The notes: generated by a model from the letters alone, not told the origin. Counted from the first letter of the stretch, positions 1 to 7,275 are shown. The stretch is 11,441 bases of DNA from RGIG9041 sp045612565 (GCA_045612565.1 JAZKZG010000115.1:1-11441); one strand, 5' to 3'. Program-made: numbers and translations.

Positions 1-343
1 CGACTTGGGTTCCTCCGAGTGCAACATTTATGCTTTGCATTCCTCGGCAAATACCTAAAACTGCTTTGTTATGCCTAATAAACTCTAATATGAGACTTTG
101 TTCTGCTATATCAAATTTTTTGTTGAATTTAAGATTATATATTGGTTGTTGACCGTATAAAGAAGGATCGATATCCCCACCACCGCAAACAATTAAATAA
201 TCGTTTTCTTTTACAATGTCGGTTGGATTTTGATTGAAAAAAATTTTTGTTTCAATACCGCACGAATTAATATGGTTTATATATTGTTGGTTGATGTTTG
301 GGATATCATCTATAACTTCTCCGAAAACAGCCGCTGATTTCAT
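1..343 (-). CDS. Gamma-glutamyl-gamma-aminobutyrate hydrolase-like (PuuD, peptidase C26) class I glutamine amidotransferase, N-terminal part
   Basis: Translation from the ATG at 343 reads 114 residues before the window edge, so the 3' end is missing. Residues 54-60 are GGGDIDP followed by LYG. Residues 97-103 are GICRGMQ, with nucleophile Cys99 in the class I amidotransferase nucleophile elbow, followed by SINVALGGT. The combination GGGD(I/V)DP and GICRGMQ...NV.LGG is the hallmark of the PuuD/C26 branch, cytosolic enzymes that hydrolyse gamma-glutamyl amides (in E. coli gamma-glutamyl-GABA in putrescine breakdown). The true substrate here is unknown. The catalytic His and Glu would lie beyond the edge. 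An AAGGAGGA ribosome site (351-358) sits seven bases before the start, which fixes it. It diverges from the cysteine desulfurase operon. The overlapping rightward frame at 234-437 is its antisense shadow. Confidence 0.88.
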   Translation of the reverse strand, partial: MKSAAVFGEVIDDIPNINQQYINHINSCGIETKIFFNQNPTDIVKENDYLIVCGGGDIDPSLYGQQPIYNLKFNKKFDIAEQSLILEFIRHNKAVLGICRGMQSINVALGGTQV

Positions 344-356
344 TCTAATTTCCTCC

Positions 357-385
357 TTGAATAATCTATTTATTTATTATATAAT
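357..385 (+). promoter_or_regulatory. Promoter of the desulfurase-thiI operon
   Basis: A -35 box TTGAAT (357-362) and a perfect -10 TATAAT (380-385) are separated by exactly 17 bases, 38 bases before the ATG of the cysteine desulfurase. The region is very AT-rich. A minus-strand TATAAT (376-381) overlaps this -10 and could serve the divergent PuuD-like gene, but it has no good -35 at the right distance. Confidence 0.7.
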
Positions 386-423
386 AATAAAAAATAAACA
401 ATATTCATTTTTGGAAGGTTTTA

Positions 424-1539
424 ATGATATATTTTGATAATAGTTCAACAACAAAACAGAGTGATTTGGTTACTGATGAAATGATTGCGTATATGCAAAA
501 TGAATTTGCAAATGCTTCATCGCTTCATATAGCTGGTGTAAAAGCACATAAATCAATTGATGACGTAAAAAAAGAAATCTCCAAAGCACTCGGCTGCACA
601 CCGCAAGAAATTTATATCGGTAGCGGCGGTACATTTTGCAATAATCTTGCATTGCACAGCGCTGTACAAGCGCTTAAGCGTCGCGGCAATAAAATTGTTA
701 TTTCATCAATTGAACACCCAAGCGTTACAGAGTATGCTTTATCTTTGCAAAATGAAGGATTTGAAGTGATTCTTTGCAATCCGCTTACAGATGATTTTGA
801 AAAAGCAATTGATGAAAAAACTATTATTGTCAGCTGTATGCTTGTAAACAATGAAACAGGTCTTATTTTGCCTGTGGAAAAAATAAAAAAAATAATTACT
901 GCAAAAAAATCTCCTGCACTTTTACATATTGATGCTGTACAGGCATTTGGTAAAATTGCTGTTAATGTAAAAAAACTCGGAGCAGACTTTTTGACTGTAT
1001 CTGCCCATAAAATAAACGGACCCAAGGGAATCGGTGCACTTTACGTGAAAAAAGGTGTTCGTATAATTCCTATTACACATGGTGGGGAGCAAGAGGGCTC
1101 ATATATCCCCGGGACATATAATTCACCTGCAGCTGCGGGTTTTGCTGTTGCTGTAAGAGAAATTCAAAAAAAGGATACTGTATATCTAAAAAATCTTTAT
1201 GATTATTTTGAGGAAAAATCAAAAGAATTTGATTTTATTTCAATAAATAAATTTGGCAACCATGCTTTTCATATTATTAATATATCTTTTGATGGTTATC
1301 TCGGAGAAAATGTTTTACATTTTCTGGAAGGGTATGATATTTTTGTGTCGCAGGGATCGGCGTGTTCTTCTCACAGTAAACAAAAAAGCAAAACTCTTAT
1401 TGCACTAGGGAGTGATAAAAAAATTGCTGATTGTTCAATCAGAGTAAGTTTTGACTACAATAATACAACACAGCAGATTGATGAGTTTTTTAATGTTTGC
1501 TTACTCATCCCTCAAAAACTAATAAAATTTTATAAATAA
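424..1539 (+). CDS. Cysteine desulfurase (NifS/IscS-like, class V aminotransferase fold) partnered with ThiI
   Basis: This PLP enzyme of 371 residues takes sulfur from L-cysteine, giving alanine and an enzyme persulfide. Visible landmarks are the N-terminal YFDNSSTT, His98 in SSIEHPS (stacks on PLP), NNETG at 142-146, Asp170 and Gln173 in HIDAVQ, and the Schiff-base Lys196 in SAHKINGPKG. The persulfide Cys314 lies in GSACSSHS and substrate-carboxylate Arg340 in SIRVSF. Length is slightly short of IscS (about 400). The gene lies 13 bases before thiI, as nifZ does in Bacillus, so delivering sulfur to ThiI for tRNA 4-thiouridine (and perhaps thiazole) is the likely job rather than general Fe-S assembly; no iscU follows. 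Two positions deviate from the usual pattern: GGTFCNN replaces GGTESNN near residue 70, and IPGT replaces the usual RSGT near 228. The start is set by GGAAGG at 413-418. Confidence 0.93.
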   Translation: MIYFDNSSTTKQSDLVTDEMIAYMQNEFANASSLHIAGVKAHKSIDDVKKEISKALGCTPQEIYIGSGGTFCNNLALHSAVQALKRRGNKIVISSIEHPSVTEYALSLQNEGFEVILCNPLTDDFEKAIDEKTIIVSCMLVNNETGLILPVEKIKKIITAKKSPALLHIDAVQAFGKIAVNVKKLGADFLTVSAHKINGPKGIGALYVKKGVRIIPITHGGEQEGSYIPGTYNSPAAAGFAVAVREIQKKDTVYLKNLYDYFEEKSKEFDFISINKFGNHAFHIINISFDGYLGENVLHFLEGYDIFVSQGSACSSHSKQKSKTLIALGSDKKIADCSIRVSFDYNNTTQQIDEFFNVCLLIPQKLIKFYK

Positions 1540-1552
1540 GGAAATAATCAAA

Positions 1553-2722
1553 ATGAAAGAAATTATACTTGCAAAATGCGGAGAACTTGTACTGAAGGGA
1601 CTCAATCGTATAAGTTTTGAAAAAACATTGATAAAAAACATTAAAGATTCAATACGCGCCTATGGTGAATTTGATGTTAGTGTTGTTCAGTCTACTATAT
1701 ATATTTCAAGCGAAGATGTATTTGATATCGACACTGTTTACGAAAAAGTAAAGCGAGTTTTTGGTATTGCATCAATTTGTAAAGCTGCAGTGTGCGAAAA
1801 AAATATGGATGATATAAAAGCAACTGTTTTAGAGTATTGTTCGGATATATTATCCGCTTGTGATACGTTTAAAGTTGCTGCAAAGCGTTCCGATAAACGC
1901 TTTGCTTTAAAGTCTCCTGATATTTGCCGCGAAATAGGTGGGTTTATACTTAAAAACTTTTCGAATTTATCTGTTGATGTTCATAACCCAAACGTTACTG
2001 TTACAGTTGAGGTTCGTGATTTTGGTGCATATATTCACACTGATGCCGAAAACGGTGCAGGCGGTATGCCTTATGGGAGCAGCGGAAAAGCATGTCTTCT
2101 ACTTTCAGGAGGCATCGACAGCCCTGTGGCGGGTTATATGATGGCAAAGCGCGGTCTTAAACTTTCTGCTGTTCACTTTTTCAGCCCTCCTTATACAGGA
2201 GAACTTGCTAAGCAAAAAGTAATCACTCTCGCTAATATTCTTGCTGATTATTGCCCGAATATGAATTTGTATGTTGTTCATTTTACAGAAATTCAAGAGC
2301 AAATAAAAAACAATTGCCGTGAGGATTTGTTTACTGTTATTATGCGAAGATTTATGGTAAGAATGGCAAATGTTGTCTCTAAAATGTCCGGGGCCTCGGC
2401 TATAATAACGGGTGAAAGTTTGGGTCAGGTCGCTTCTCAGACAATGTCCGCACTTAATATTACCGATGAAATATCTGATCAGATTGTATTGAGGCCTGTG
2501 ATTGGTATGGATAAAGAAGAAATTGTTACAATATCACGAAAAATAGGAACGTTTGAAACTTCAATTCAGCCTTATGAGGATTGCTGCACTGTGTTTACAC
2601 CAAAACATCCTAAGACGCGTCCTAATTTAGCTGAAATATTGGTTGAAGAGCAAAAGTTGAATATTGATCAACTTATTGAGAATGCCACTCAAAAAATTGA
2701 AATGATACAAATAGGAGAATGA
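1553..2722 (+). CDS. thiI: tRNA sulfurtransferase ThiI (tRNA uridine 4-sulfurtransferase), short form without rhodanese domain
   Basis: This 389-residue protein adenylates U8 of tRNA and inserts sulfur to give 4-thiouridine; in some bacteria it also supplies sulfur to ThiS for thiamine. The N-terminal ferredoxin-like region (ILAKCGELVLKGLNR) leads into a THUMP RNA-binding domain to about residue 165. The AANH/PP-loop ATPase follows, with the pyrophosphate-binding SGGIDS at 185-190. ITGESLGQVASQT (285-297) and the PYEDCCTVFTPKHPKT block (340-355) are diagnostic; Cys344 aligns with the first disulfide cysteine of E. coli ThiI. The E. coli protein (482 residues) has a C-terminal rhodanese domain; this one ends before it, as in Bacillus, where a dedicated cysteine desulfurase hands sulfur over directly. 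The adjacent upstream gene fits that partner. An AAGGAAA ribosome site overlaps the upstream stop codon. Confidence 0.96.
   Translation: MKEIILAKCGELVLKGLNRISFEKTLIKNIKDSIRAYGEFDVSVVQSTIYISSEDVFDIDTVYEKVKRVFGIASICKAAVCEKNMDDIKATVLEYCSDILSACDTFKVAAKRSDKRFALKSPDICREIGGFILKNFSNLSVDVHNPNVTVTVEVRDFGAYIHTDAENGAGGMPYGSSGKACLLLSGGIDSPVAGYMMAKRGLKLSAVHFFSPPYTGELAKQKVITLANILADYCPNMNLYVVHFTEIQEQIKNNCREDLFTVIMRRFMVRMANVVSKMSGASAIITGESLGQVASQTMSALNITDEISDQIVLRPVIGMDKEEIVTISRKIGTFETSIQPYEDCCTVFTPKHPKTRPNLAEILVEEQKLNIDQLIENATQKIEMIQIGE
2713..2717 (+). promoter_or_regulatory. Ribosome binding site deciding the start of the third operon gene
   Basis: AGGAG lies inside the last codons of thiI. It is seven bases before the ATG at 2725 but only one base before the ATG at 2719, so 2725 is the preferred start. 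Confidence 0.6.
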
Positions 2723-2724
2723 TT

Positions 2725-4359
2725 ATGTCTAAAGTTAAAAGTTCTGTTTTTGCCGCGATTATTACAATTATTGTTGCGGCTGTTGGATTTTACATTACAC
2801 TTCCTGCAATCTCAATTCACAATCCCACGCTTTTGTTTTATATAGTTTTTTTGTCTGCGGTATATTCTTTTTTATATATGTTCTTTATGAAAAAAGAAAA
2901 AGTGACAAAAGTTGAGATTGTCGGCATAAAGCAAATGCCGCTTCCGCTGAAGATAACTGCAGTAATCGCTGTTGTTTGTTTGGTGATCTGGATTGTTTTT
3001 TCGCTTATTGGCGCTGTGTTTCTTAATGCTCCTCGTTATCAAAAATTGTTGTCGATTGAAAACGGTGATTTTAATGCTGATGTCGATAGAATTTCTTATG
3101 ACCAGATTCCTACTCTGGATAAAGATAGTGCTATAAAACTTGGCGATAAAACAATGGGTAGTCTTTCTGATCTTGTGAGCCAGTTTTCTGTTATGGATGA
3201 TTATTATTCGCAAATAAATTATAAAGGAACTCCCGTTCGTGTAACTCCGCTTGAGTATGTTGATGTGTTTAAATGGTTTAATAATGTTTCGAACGGTGTT
3301 CCTGGTTATATTATGATAAATATGGTGACCCAGGAGGTTACTCTTAATAGGTTTTCTGATCTCGGCACAGGAAATATGAAATATTCTACCGCTGAGCATT
3401 TTAACAGAAATTTATATCGCCATCTGCGTTTTAAATATCCGACATATATTTTTGAAGAGCCAAATTTTGAAATTGATGATAATGGTATTCCTTATTGGGT
3501 TTGTGCAAGGATTGATTATAAAATCGGTATATACGGTGGTCACGACATAGGCGGTGTTGTGCTTGTCAATGCTGTTACGGGAGAAACATCATATTATGAT
3601 ATTAAAGATGTTCCTTCTTGGATTGATAGGGTATATAATGCTGATTTGATTATTGAACAATTTGATTACCATGGTATGTTACAGCATGGCTTTTTGAATT
3701 CTATATTCGGTCAGAAGGATTGCCAGGAAACAACTGACGGCTATAATTACATTGCATTGAATGATGATGTGTATATGTATACAGGTGTAACATCAGTTAC
3801 AAGCGATCAGTCAAATATTGGTTTTATTTTAACAAACCAACGTACAAAAGAAACCAAATTTTATCCGATAACAGGTGCTGCAGAATTTTCGGCTATGAGT
3901 TCAGCAGAGGGCGAGGTTCAAAATCTTAGATATATTTCAACTTTCCCGCTTTTATTAAATATTGCCGATGAACCGACATATTTTGTAGCATTAAAGGACG
4001 CATCGGGACTTGTGCGTATGTATGCCATGATTAATGTAAGCCAGTATCAAAATGTTGCAACGGGTCAGACATTAAAAGAGTGTGAAGCAAACTATATCAA
4101 ACTTATGAAGAATCTTGGTAAAGATACTGTTGATTCTACTCCTGATAATAAAATTACAGGTTCAATTATTGATATCAGAACTGCTGTAATGGATGGTAAT
4201 TCATACTATTTCTTTAAAGTTGATGCATTTGACAAAACCTTTATGATCGACGTCGCAGAAAATATCGATGTTGTAACTTATAATATTGGTGATGTTATTA
4301 ATGTTTCCTATAATGAATCAGATTCAGCAGTTGTTATTGCAACGTCAATATCAAAATAA
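2725..4359 (+). CDS. Uncharacterised membrane protein: three N-terminal transmembrane segments and a large outer domain with repeated PepSY-like strands
   Basis: I do not recognise this 544-residue protein as a named family. Residues about 7-28, 35-55 and 76-100 are hydrophobic membrane segments; the short loop after the second is lysine-rich (MKKEKVTK) and so probably cytoplasmic. The remaining 440 residues would lie outside the membrane. They contain a recurring strand of the form hydrophobic-N-x-x-T-x-E near residues 195, 278 and 367 (YIMINMVTQEV, VVLVNAVTGET, FILTNQRTKET), and a weaker fourth copy near 435 (YAMINVSQYQN). This resembles the strand of PepSY-type propeptide domains. The last 65 residues form a separate beta-rich, OB-like block. 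Start 2725 is preferred to 2719, which overlaps the thiI stop as ATGA. Coupling to thiI suggests co-expression; any link to thiolation or thiamine is speculative. Confidence 0.85.
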   Translation: MSKVKSSVFAAIITIIVAAVGFYITLPAISIHNPTLLFYIVFLSAVYSFLYMFFMKKEKVTKVEIVGIKQMPLPLKITAVIAVVCLVIWIVFSLIGAVFLNAPRYQKLLSIENGDFNADVDRISYDQIPTLDKDSAIKLGDKTMGSLSDLVSQFSVMDDYYSQINYKGTPVRVTPLEYVDVFKWFNNVSNGVPGYIMINMVTQEVTLNRFSDLGTGNMKYSTAEHFNRNLYRHLRFKYPTYIFEEPNFEIDDNGIPYWVCARIDYKIGIYGGHDIGGVVLVNAVTGETSYYDIKDVPSWIDRVYNADLIIEQFDYHGMLQHGFLNSIFGQKDCQETTDGYNYIALNDDVYMYTGVTSVTSDQSNIGFILTNQRTKETKFYPITGAAEFSAMSSAEGEVQNLRYISTFPLLLNIADEPTYFVALKDASGLVRMYAMINVSQYQNVATGQTLKECEANYIKLMKNLGKDTVDSTPDNKITGSIIDIRTAVMDGNSYYFFKVDAFDKTFMIDVAENIDVVTYNIGDVINVSYNESDSAVVIATSISK

Positions 4360-4390
4360 AAAATGCGGACTTTTTAGTCCGCATTTTTTT
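4360..4390. terminator. Strong intrinsic terminator of the thiI operon, overlapping the end of the AraC-type gene
   Basis: An 11-bp perfect stem (4360-4370 with 4377-4387) around the hexanucleotide TTTTTA is followed by a T run on the plus strand and flanked by an A run that gives a T tail on the minus strand. The stop codon of the convergent regulator (4374-4376) lies in the loop, so the hairpin can act in both directions. Confidence 0.85.
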
Positions 4391-5237
4391 TGCTTCTGTA
4401 TTCCGAAGGGGTGCAACCGTAATTCTTTTTGAACTGATAGTAAAAATATGTTTCCGAAGAAAAATTGATATGCTCAACAATTTGAGATATTGATTTTTGA
4501 CTGTGGGTAAGCAGATTACATGCAACTTCAAGACGTTTTTCGGTTACAAGATCAGAAAGAGATTTTTTAAAGTGCTTTTTAATAATTCGTGAAGTTTGTT
4601 TTGTGCTCAGGCATAGTTCATTTGAAACTGTTTTTAAATTAATTTCATTACGATAATTGTTGATTATTGAGTCGATCTTGATTAAATAACTTTCGTTACC
4701 TTTATAGATTTCGCTGTGATTGTTTTTATGATTTTCAATATAAATATAATAAAAAACGAGTTTAAACAGAGTTGATATTATTTCGTTGTTAATTGAATTT
4801 TTGTTGTTTAATAATGATTCTATTTCGTTGATAAAAGAATCAACAGTGTGTGATTTATTTAATTTGAACGGCGTTTGAGTGTTTAAAAAAATACTTAAAA
4901 ATTCATTGAATTCTCCCGATGATTTTTCTAAACCGTCAACTGAGAAGAATATTTTATGTATGTTTTTTCCGTAAGTTCTGTGTTTGAAAAAAGGTGGAAT
5001 GCAGACAATGGCATTTTTGTATTCATATGTTGAATCATAATTATATACAGTAAGGTAACTGTCATTAACAAAAAACAATTCGTGTATGGCATGATAATGC
5101 AAATTATCTTGAGCCCAATTAAAATCAATCTCTCTTTTGGGTGCATCTATAGTAAAATAATCATCGATTATTACGTTAATTTTAATGTCATTGATTTTAA
5201 ATTTATAAATTTTAGATCTATTTTCAGTTATCTGCAT
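4374..5237 (-). CDS. AraC/XylS-family transcriptional regulator
   Basis: This is a 287-residue cytoplasmic regulator. Residues about 25-95 form a cupin-like ligand-sensing domain (HYHAIHELFF at 47-56 and IPPFFKHRTYG at 80-90, a typical AraC cupin pattern). After an alpha-helical linker come two helix-turn-helix units, about 200-222 (LKTVSNELCLSTKQTSRIIKKHF) read as two helices, and 249-272 (ISQIVEHINFSSETYFYYQFKK), followed by the family signature GCTPSEYR at 274-281. Members of this family with a cupin usually activate sugar or metabolite catabolic genes on ligand binding. The divergently placed aldolase operon is the obvious target. An AGGAG site (5244-5248) six bases before the ATG fixes the start. 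The last four codons run into the terminator hairpin of the convergent operon. Confidence 0.93.
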   Translation of the reverse strand: MQITENRSKIYKFKINDIKINVIIDDYFTIDAPKREIDFNWAQDNLHYHAIHELFFVNDSYLTVYNYDSTYEYKNAIVCIPPFFKHRTYGKNIHKIFFSVDGLEKSSGEFNEFLSIFLNTQTPFKLNKSHTVDSFINEIESLLNNKNSINNEIISTLFKLVFYYIYIENHKNNHSEIYKGNESYLIKIDSIINNYRNEINLKTVSNELCLSTKQTSRIIKKHFKKSLSDLVTEKRLEVACNLLTHSQKSISQIVEHINFSSETYFYYQFKKNYGCTPSEYRSKKNAD

Positions 5238-5268
5238 TATAAACTCCTATGAACACCAATATAAACTT

Positions 5269-5297
5269 ATTATAATTTCTTTTTTTGTTTCTTTCAA
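5269..5297 (-). promoter_or_regulatory. Promoter of the AraC-family gene
   Basis: On the minus strand TTGAAA (5292-5297) and TATAAT (5269-5274) are 17 bases apart, about 32 bases before the start codon. It has the look of a constitutive vegetative promoter. Confidence 0.6.
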
Positions 5298-5407
5298 GTT
5301 AAATATAAAATTAATACATAAAATTACAAAATAGTCCTTTAATTGTATTACATTAAAATATATATTAAAATATAATTAATTTATAATTTTATGCCAAATA
5401 TGGCGGA
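5298..5407 (+). promoter_or_regulatory. Control region of the aldolase operon, with probable weak promoter and direct repeats
   Basis: A TATAAT at 5371-5376 is preceded at 17 bases by a poor -35 (TTACAT, 5348-5353), as expected of an activator-dependent promoter. A second TATAAT lies at 5382-5387. The 11-mer ATTAAAATATA occurs at 5352-5362 and again at 5364-5374. GCCAAATATGGC (5393-5404), a near-palindrome, lies just before the start. Binding by the divergent AraC-type protein is an inference; the base composition is so AT-rich that short repeats may be chance. Confidence 0.35.
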
Positions 5408-5409
5408 AT

Positions 5410-5413
5410 GGAG
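5410..5413 (+). promoter_or_regulatory. Ribosome binding site deciding the aldolase start
   Basis: GGAG lies six bases before the ATG at 5420. The earlier in-frame ATG at 5408 has only GGCGG one base upstream, so 5420 is favoured, which also matches the usual N-terminus of the family. Confidence 0.5.
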
Positions 5414-5419
5414 AAAAAT

Positions 5420-6301
5420 ATGAAACTTAAAAATGGATTTTATACAGCGCTCGGTACACCACTTACCGAAAATGGTGACCTTTGTGCAGATTCGCTCAGA
5501 AAGCATATTGATCAGCAGATTGATGCAGGTGCTGCAGGTCTTCTTTTGATGGGAAGTATGGGTATTGAAGCATATATTAAAAATTCTGCTTATGCCGATG
5601 TTGTACGTGTTGGTATTGAGGCGGTAGACGGCAGATTGCCGCTTTTTATTGGTATTATGGATAACTCTATCGTTAAGGTTATGGAAAAAATCGAAATGAT
5701 AGGCAAGGATAAAAAAGTTACAGGTGTTGTTTTAACTTCGCCTTATTACAGTAAACTAGATGATGAACAGCTTGTAAATTGGTTTACAACAATTGCTGAT
5801 AACTCACCTTATCCTGTATATCTTTATGACCTTGCTGTTGTTACAAAGGTTAAAATCACACTTCCCGTAATTGATAAAATTATAAACCACAAAAACATCA
5901 AAGGTATAAAAACTGCTGACTGGGAAATGATTCAGGCAATCGGCAGAAAATACCCTGACTCAGAGTTTGAATGCCTTTACAGCGGTCTTGATTCATTTGA
6001 TTATGCAAATATGATGGGTATCAAGAAAAATCTTGACGGTATGTTTGCATGTACGCCTAAAAACGGTACAAAGATGTTTGAATGTCTTGCAAAAGATGAT
6101 TTTGTAGGTGCACGTAAATATCTTGATAATATTCTTCTTATGCGTAATACAATGCTTGCACACGGTCTTATGTACAGTTTTACTTATTGTATGAACCTTC
6201 TTGGCTGCGAAGGTAATTTCCATCAGGATTATTGTCTTCCCATTTCAGAAGAGTCAAAGAAAGTTATGGAAAACACAATGAAAGAAATCGGTGAACTGTA
6301 A
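5420..6301 (+). CDS. DapA / N-acetylneuraminate-lyase family aldolase (class I, Schiff base), substrate unknown
   Basis: This is a TIM-barrel lyase of 293 residues, the usual family length. The Schiff-base Lys164 is in NIKGIKTADWE, the catalytic Tyr136 in PVYLYD, and TSPYYSKLDDEQL (about 106-118) matches the family's TPYY strand. The family cleaves or condenses 2-oxo acids through a pyruvate imine. It is unlikely to be dihydrodipicolinate synthase: the GTTGE motif is replaced by GSMGIE (Ser46-Met47), and the arginine that follows YNVP(S/G) in DapA is absent (YDLAVVTK). Sialate lyases carry GSTGE, so Ser46 fits the NAL side but Met47 is atypical. No sialate transporter or kinase is nearby. Its stop (TAA ending at 6301) overlaps the next ATG by one base, so the two are translationally coupled. 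The likely role is a catabolic aldolase under the divergent AraC-type regulator. Confidence 0.88.
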   Translation: MKLKNGFYTALGTPLTENGDLCADSLRKHIDQQIDAGAAGLLLMGSMGIEAYIKNSAYADVVRVGIEAVDGRLPLFIGIMDNSIVKVMEKIEMIGKDKKVTGVVLTSPYYSKLDDEQLVNWFTTIADNSPYPVYLYDLAVVTKVKITLPVIDKIINHKNIKGIKTADWEMIQAIGRKYPDSEFECLYSGLDSFDYANMMGIKKNLDGMFACTPKNGTKMFECLAKDDFVGARKYLDNILLMRNTMLAHGLMYSFTYCMNLLGCEGNFHQDYCLPISEESKKVMENTMKEIGEL

Positions 6302-7239
6302 TGATTTCTTGTACTGAGTTCATTCCTGCATACAGTGAACTTTTTAAGTATCTTGATAACAAATTCGGACGCAAAGAGGTTGAACGTTTTTGGGAGTATC
6401 TTTTTAAACCGACAGGTGAGGGGATACCGCTTATCAATTTTTTGAAAAAAGACGGTCTTCGTGGTGCATGGGATTATTGGGCTGGTACTCTTACAGAGGA
6501 AGCTGCTGACTGTACAAAGTATTTTAATGAAAAAGAAGGCTGGATTTCTAGCGAAATGCATTATTGTCCTTCAAAAGGCAGACTTTTAGAAATGCAGAAC
6601 GAAATCGGTCTTGAACCTTATTATGATTACTGTGGTCATTGTGATTATTACAGAGCATCACTTGAGATGGCTGGATTTTGTTCTATTCGTAATCACGCTC
6701 ACGTCGATAAAGCACAATGCTCAAGTATAATTTATGATCCTCGTATTTTTAAAGGTATGATGGTACACGATGAAAACGTGGAAGTTCTTGAAGTTTCTTC
6801 TGCTGATAGAGAATATTTTCACCGTGACTTTCATAGTAGTATGAATATGGGTATTGATTATGTCGCAAAAGAACATGGCGTAGAGTGTCTTGAGGAATAT
6901 CTTACTATTTATACTAAAAACGTATATAAACCTGTTATTGAGAAAATAAATGCTGTTGGAGCTTTTGACGCAATAGAGGAGAACATAAAAAATACATATA
7001 AGCTTGAAAAAGCTGAGAGCGTTTTGCATATAGAAAGAAACGATAATTCACTTACAGTAAAAATTGACTATTGTCCTGCAGTAAAACATCTTCACGATAC
7101 AGGTAGAAAGGTTTCTGAATGGTTTGAGTATACAACTAAAACTGTTATGCAAACCCTCGCTGATATAGGAAACATCAATTTTGAATTTATCGGTTACAAT
7201 AAAGAAACCGGAAAAGCAAAATATAAATTTAGTATCTAA
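6301..7239 (+). CDS. Uncharacterised Cys/His-rich protein with an apparent internal duplication, coupled to the aldolase
   Basis: I do not recognise this 312-residue protein. It has no signal peptide or membrane segment, so it is probably cytosolic. Residues 83-146 hold a dense set of possible metal ligands: Cys89 (HYCP), Cys111 and Cys114 (CGHC), Cys127, His132, His134 and Cys140. Residues 252-312 appear to repeat this segment (EMHYCPSKGRL against KIDYCPAVKHL, then an aromatic-rich helix and an ending strand) with most cysteines lost. The YCPxxxxL motif faintly recalls the L-2-amino-thiazoline-4-carboxylate hydrolase family, but I could not test this and give it low weight. The ATG shares one base with the aldolase stop (TAATG) and has only a weak ribosome site, so expression depends on the upstream gene. 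Their joint control suggests a second step in the same pathway or a protein acting on the aldolase substrate or product. Confidence 0.82.
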   Translation: MISCTEFIPAYSELFKYLDNKFGRKEVERFWEYLFKPTGEGIPLINFLKKDGLRGAWDYWAGTLTEEAADCTKYFNEKEGWISSEMHYCPSKGRLLEMQNEIGLEPYYDYCGHCDYYRASLEMAGFCSIRNHAHVDKAQCSSIIYDPRIFKGMMVHDENVEVLEVSSADREYFHRDFHSSMNMGIDYVAKEHGVECLEEYLTIYTKNVYKPVIEKINAVGAFDAIEENIKNTYKLEKAESVLHIERNDNSLTVKIDYCPAVKHLHDTGRKVSEWFEYTTKTVMQTLADIGNINFEFIGYNKETGKAKYKFSI

Positions 7240-7243
7240 ATCA

Positions 7244-7275
7244 AAAAACCAAGAACATAATTGTTCTTGGTTTTT
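7244..7275 (+). terminator. Intrinsic terminator of the aldolase operon
   Basis: Perfect stem of 14 bp (7244-7257 with 7262-7275) around TAAT, ending in a T run on the plus strand, starting five bases after the stop codon at 7237-7239. Confidence 0.85.

Noticed and set aside
234..437. Rightward 67-codon open frame over the left edge
   Set aside because: It lies antisense to the PuuD-like gene, whose conserved motifs establish the coding strand, and it runs into the desulfurase start.
2872..3399. Leftward 175-codon open frame
   Set aside because: It is antisense to the membrane protein gene, rich in Ile/His/Asn as shadows are here, with no recognisable motif or ribosome site.
5420..6301. Calling the aldolase dapA or nanA
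   Set aside because: The DapA GTTGE motif and arginine are missing, and no lysine-pathway or sialate genes are adjacent, so only the family assignment is safe.
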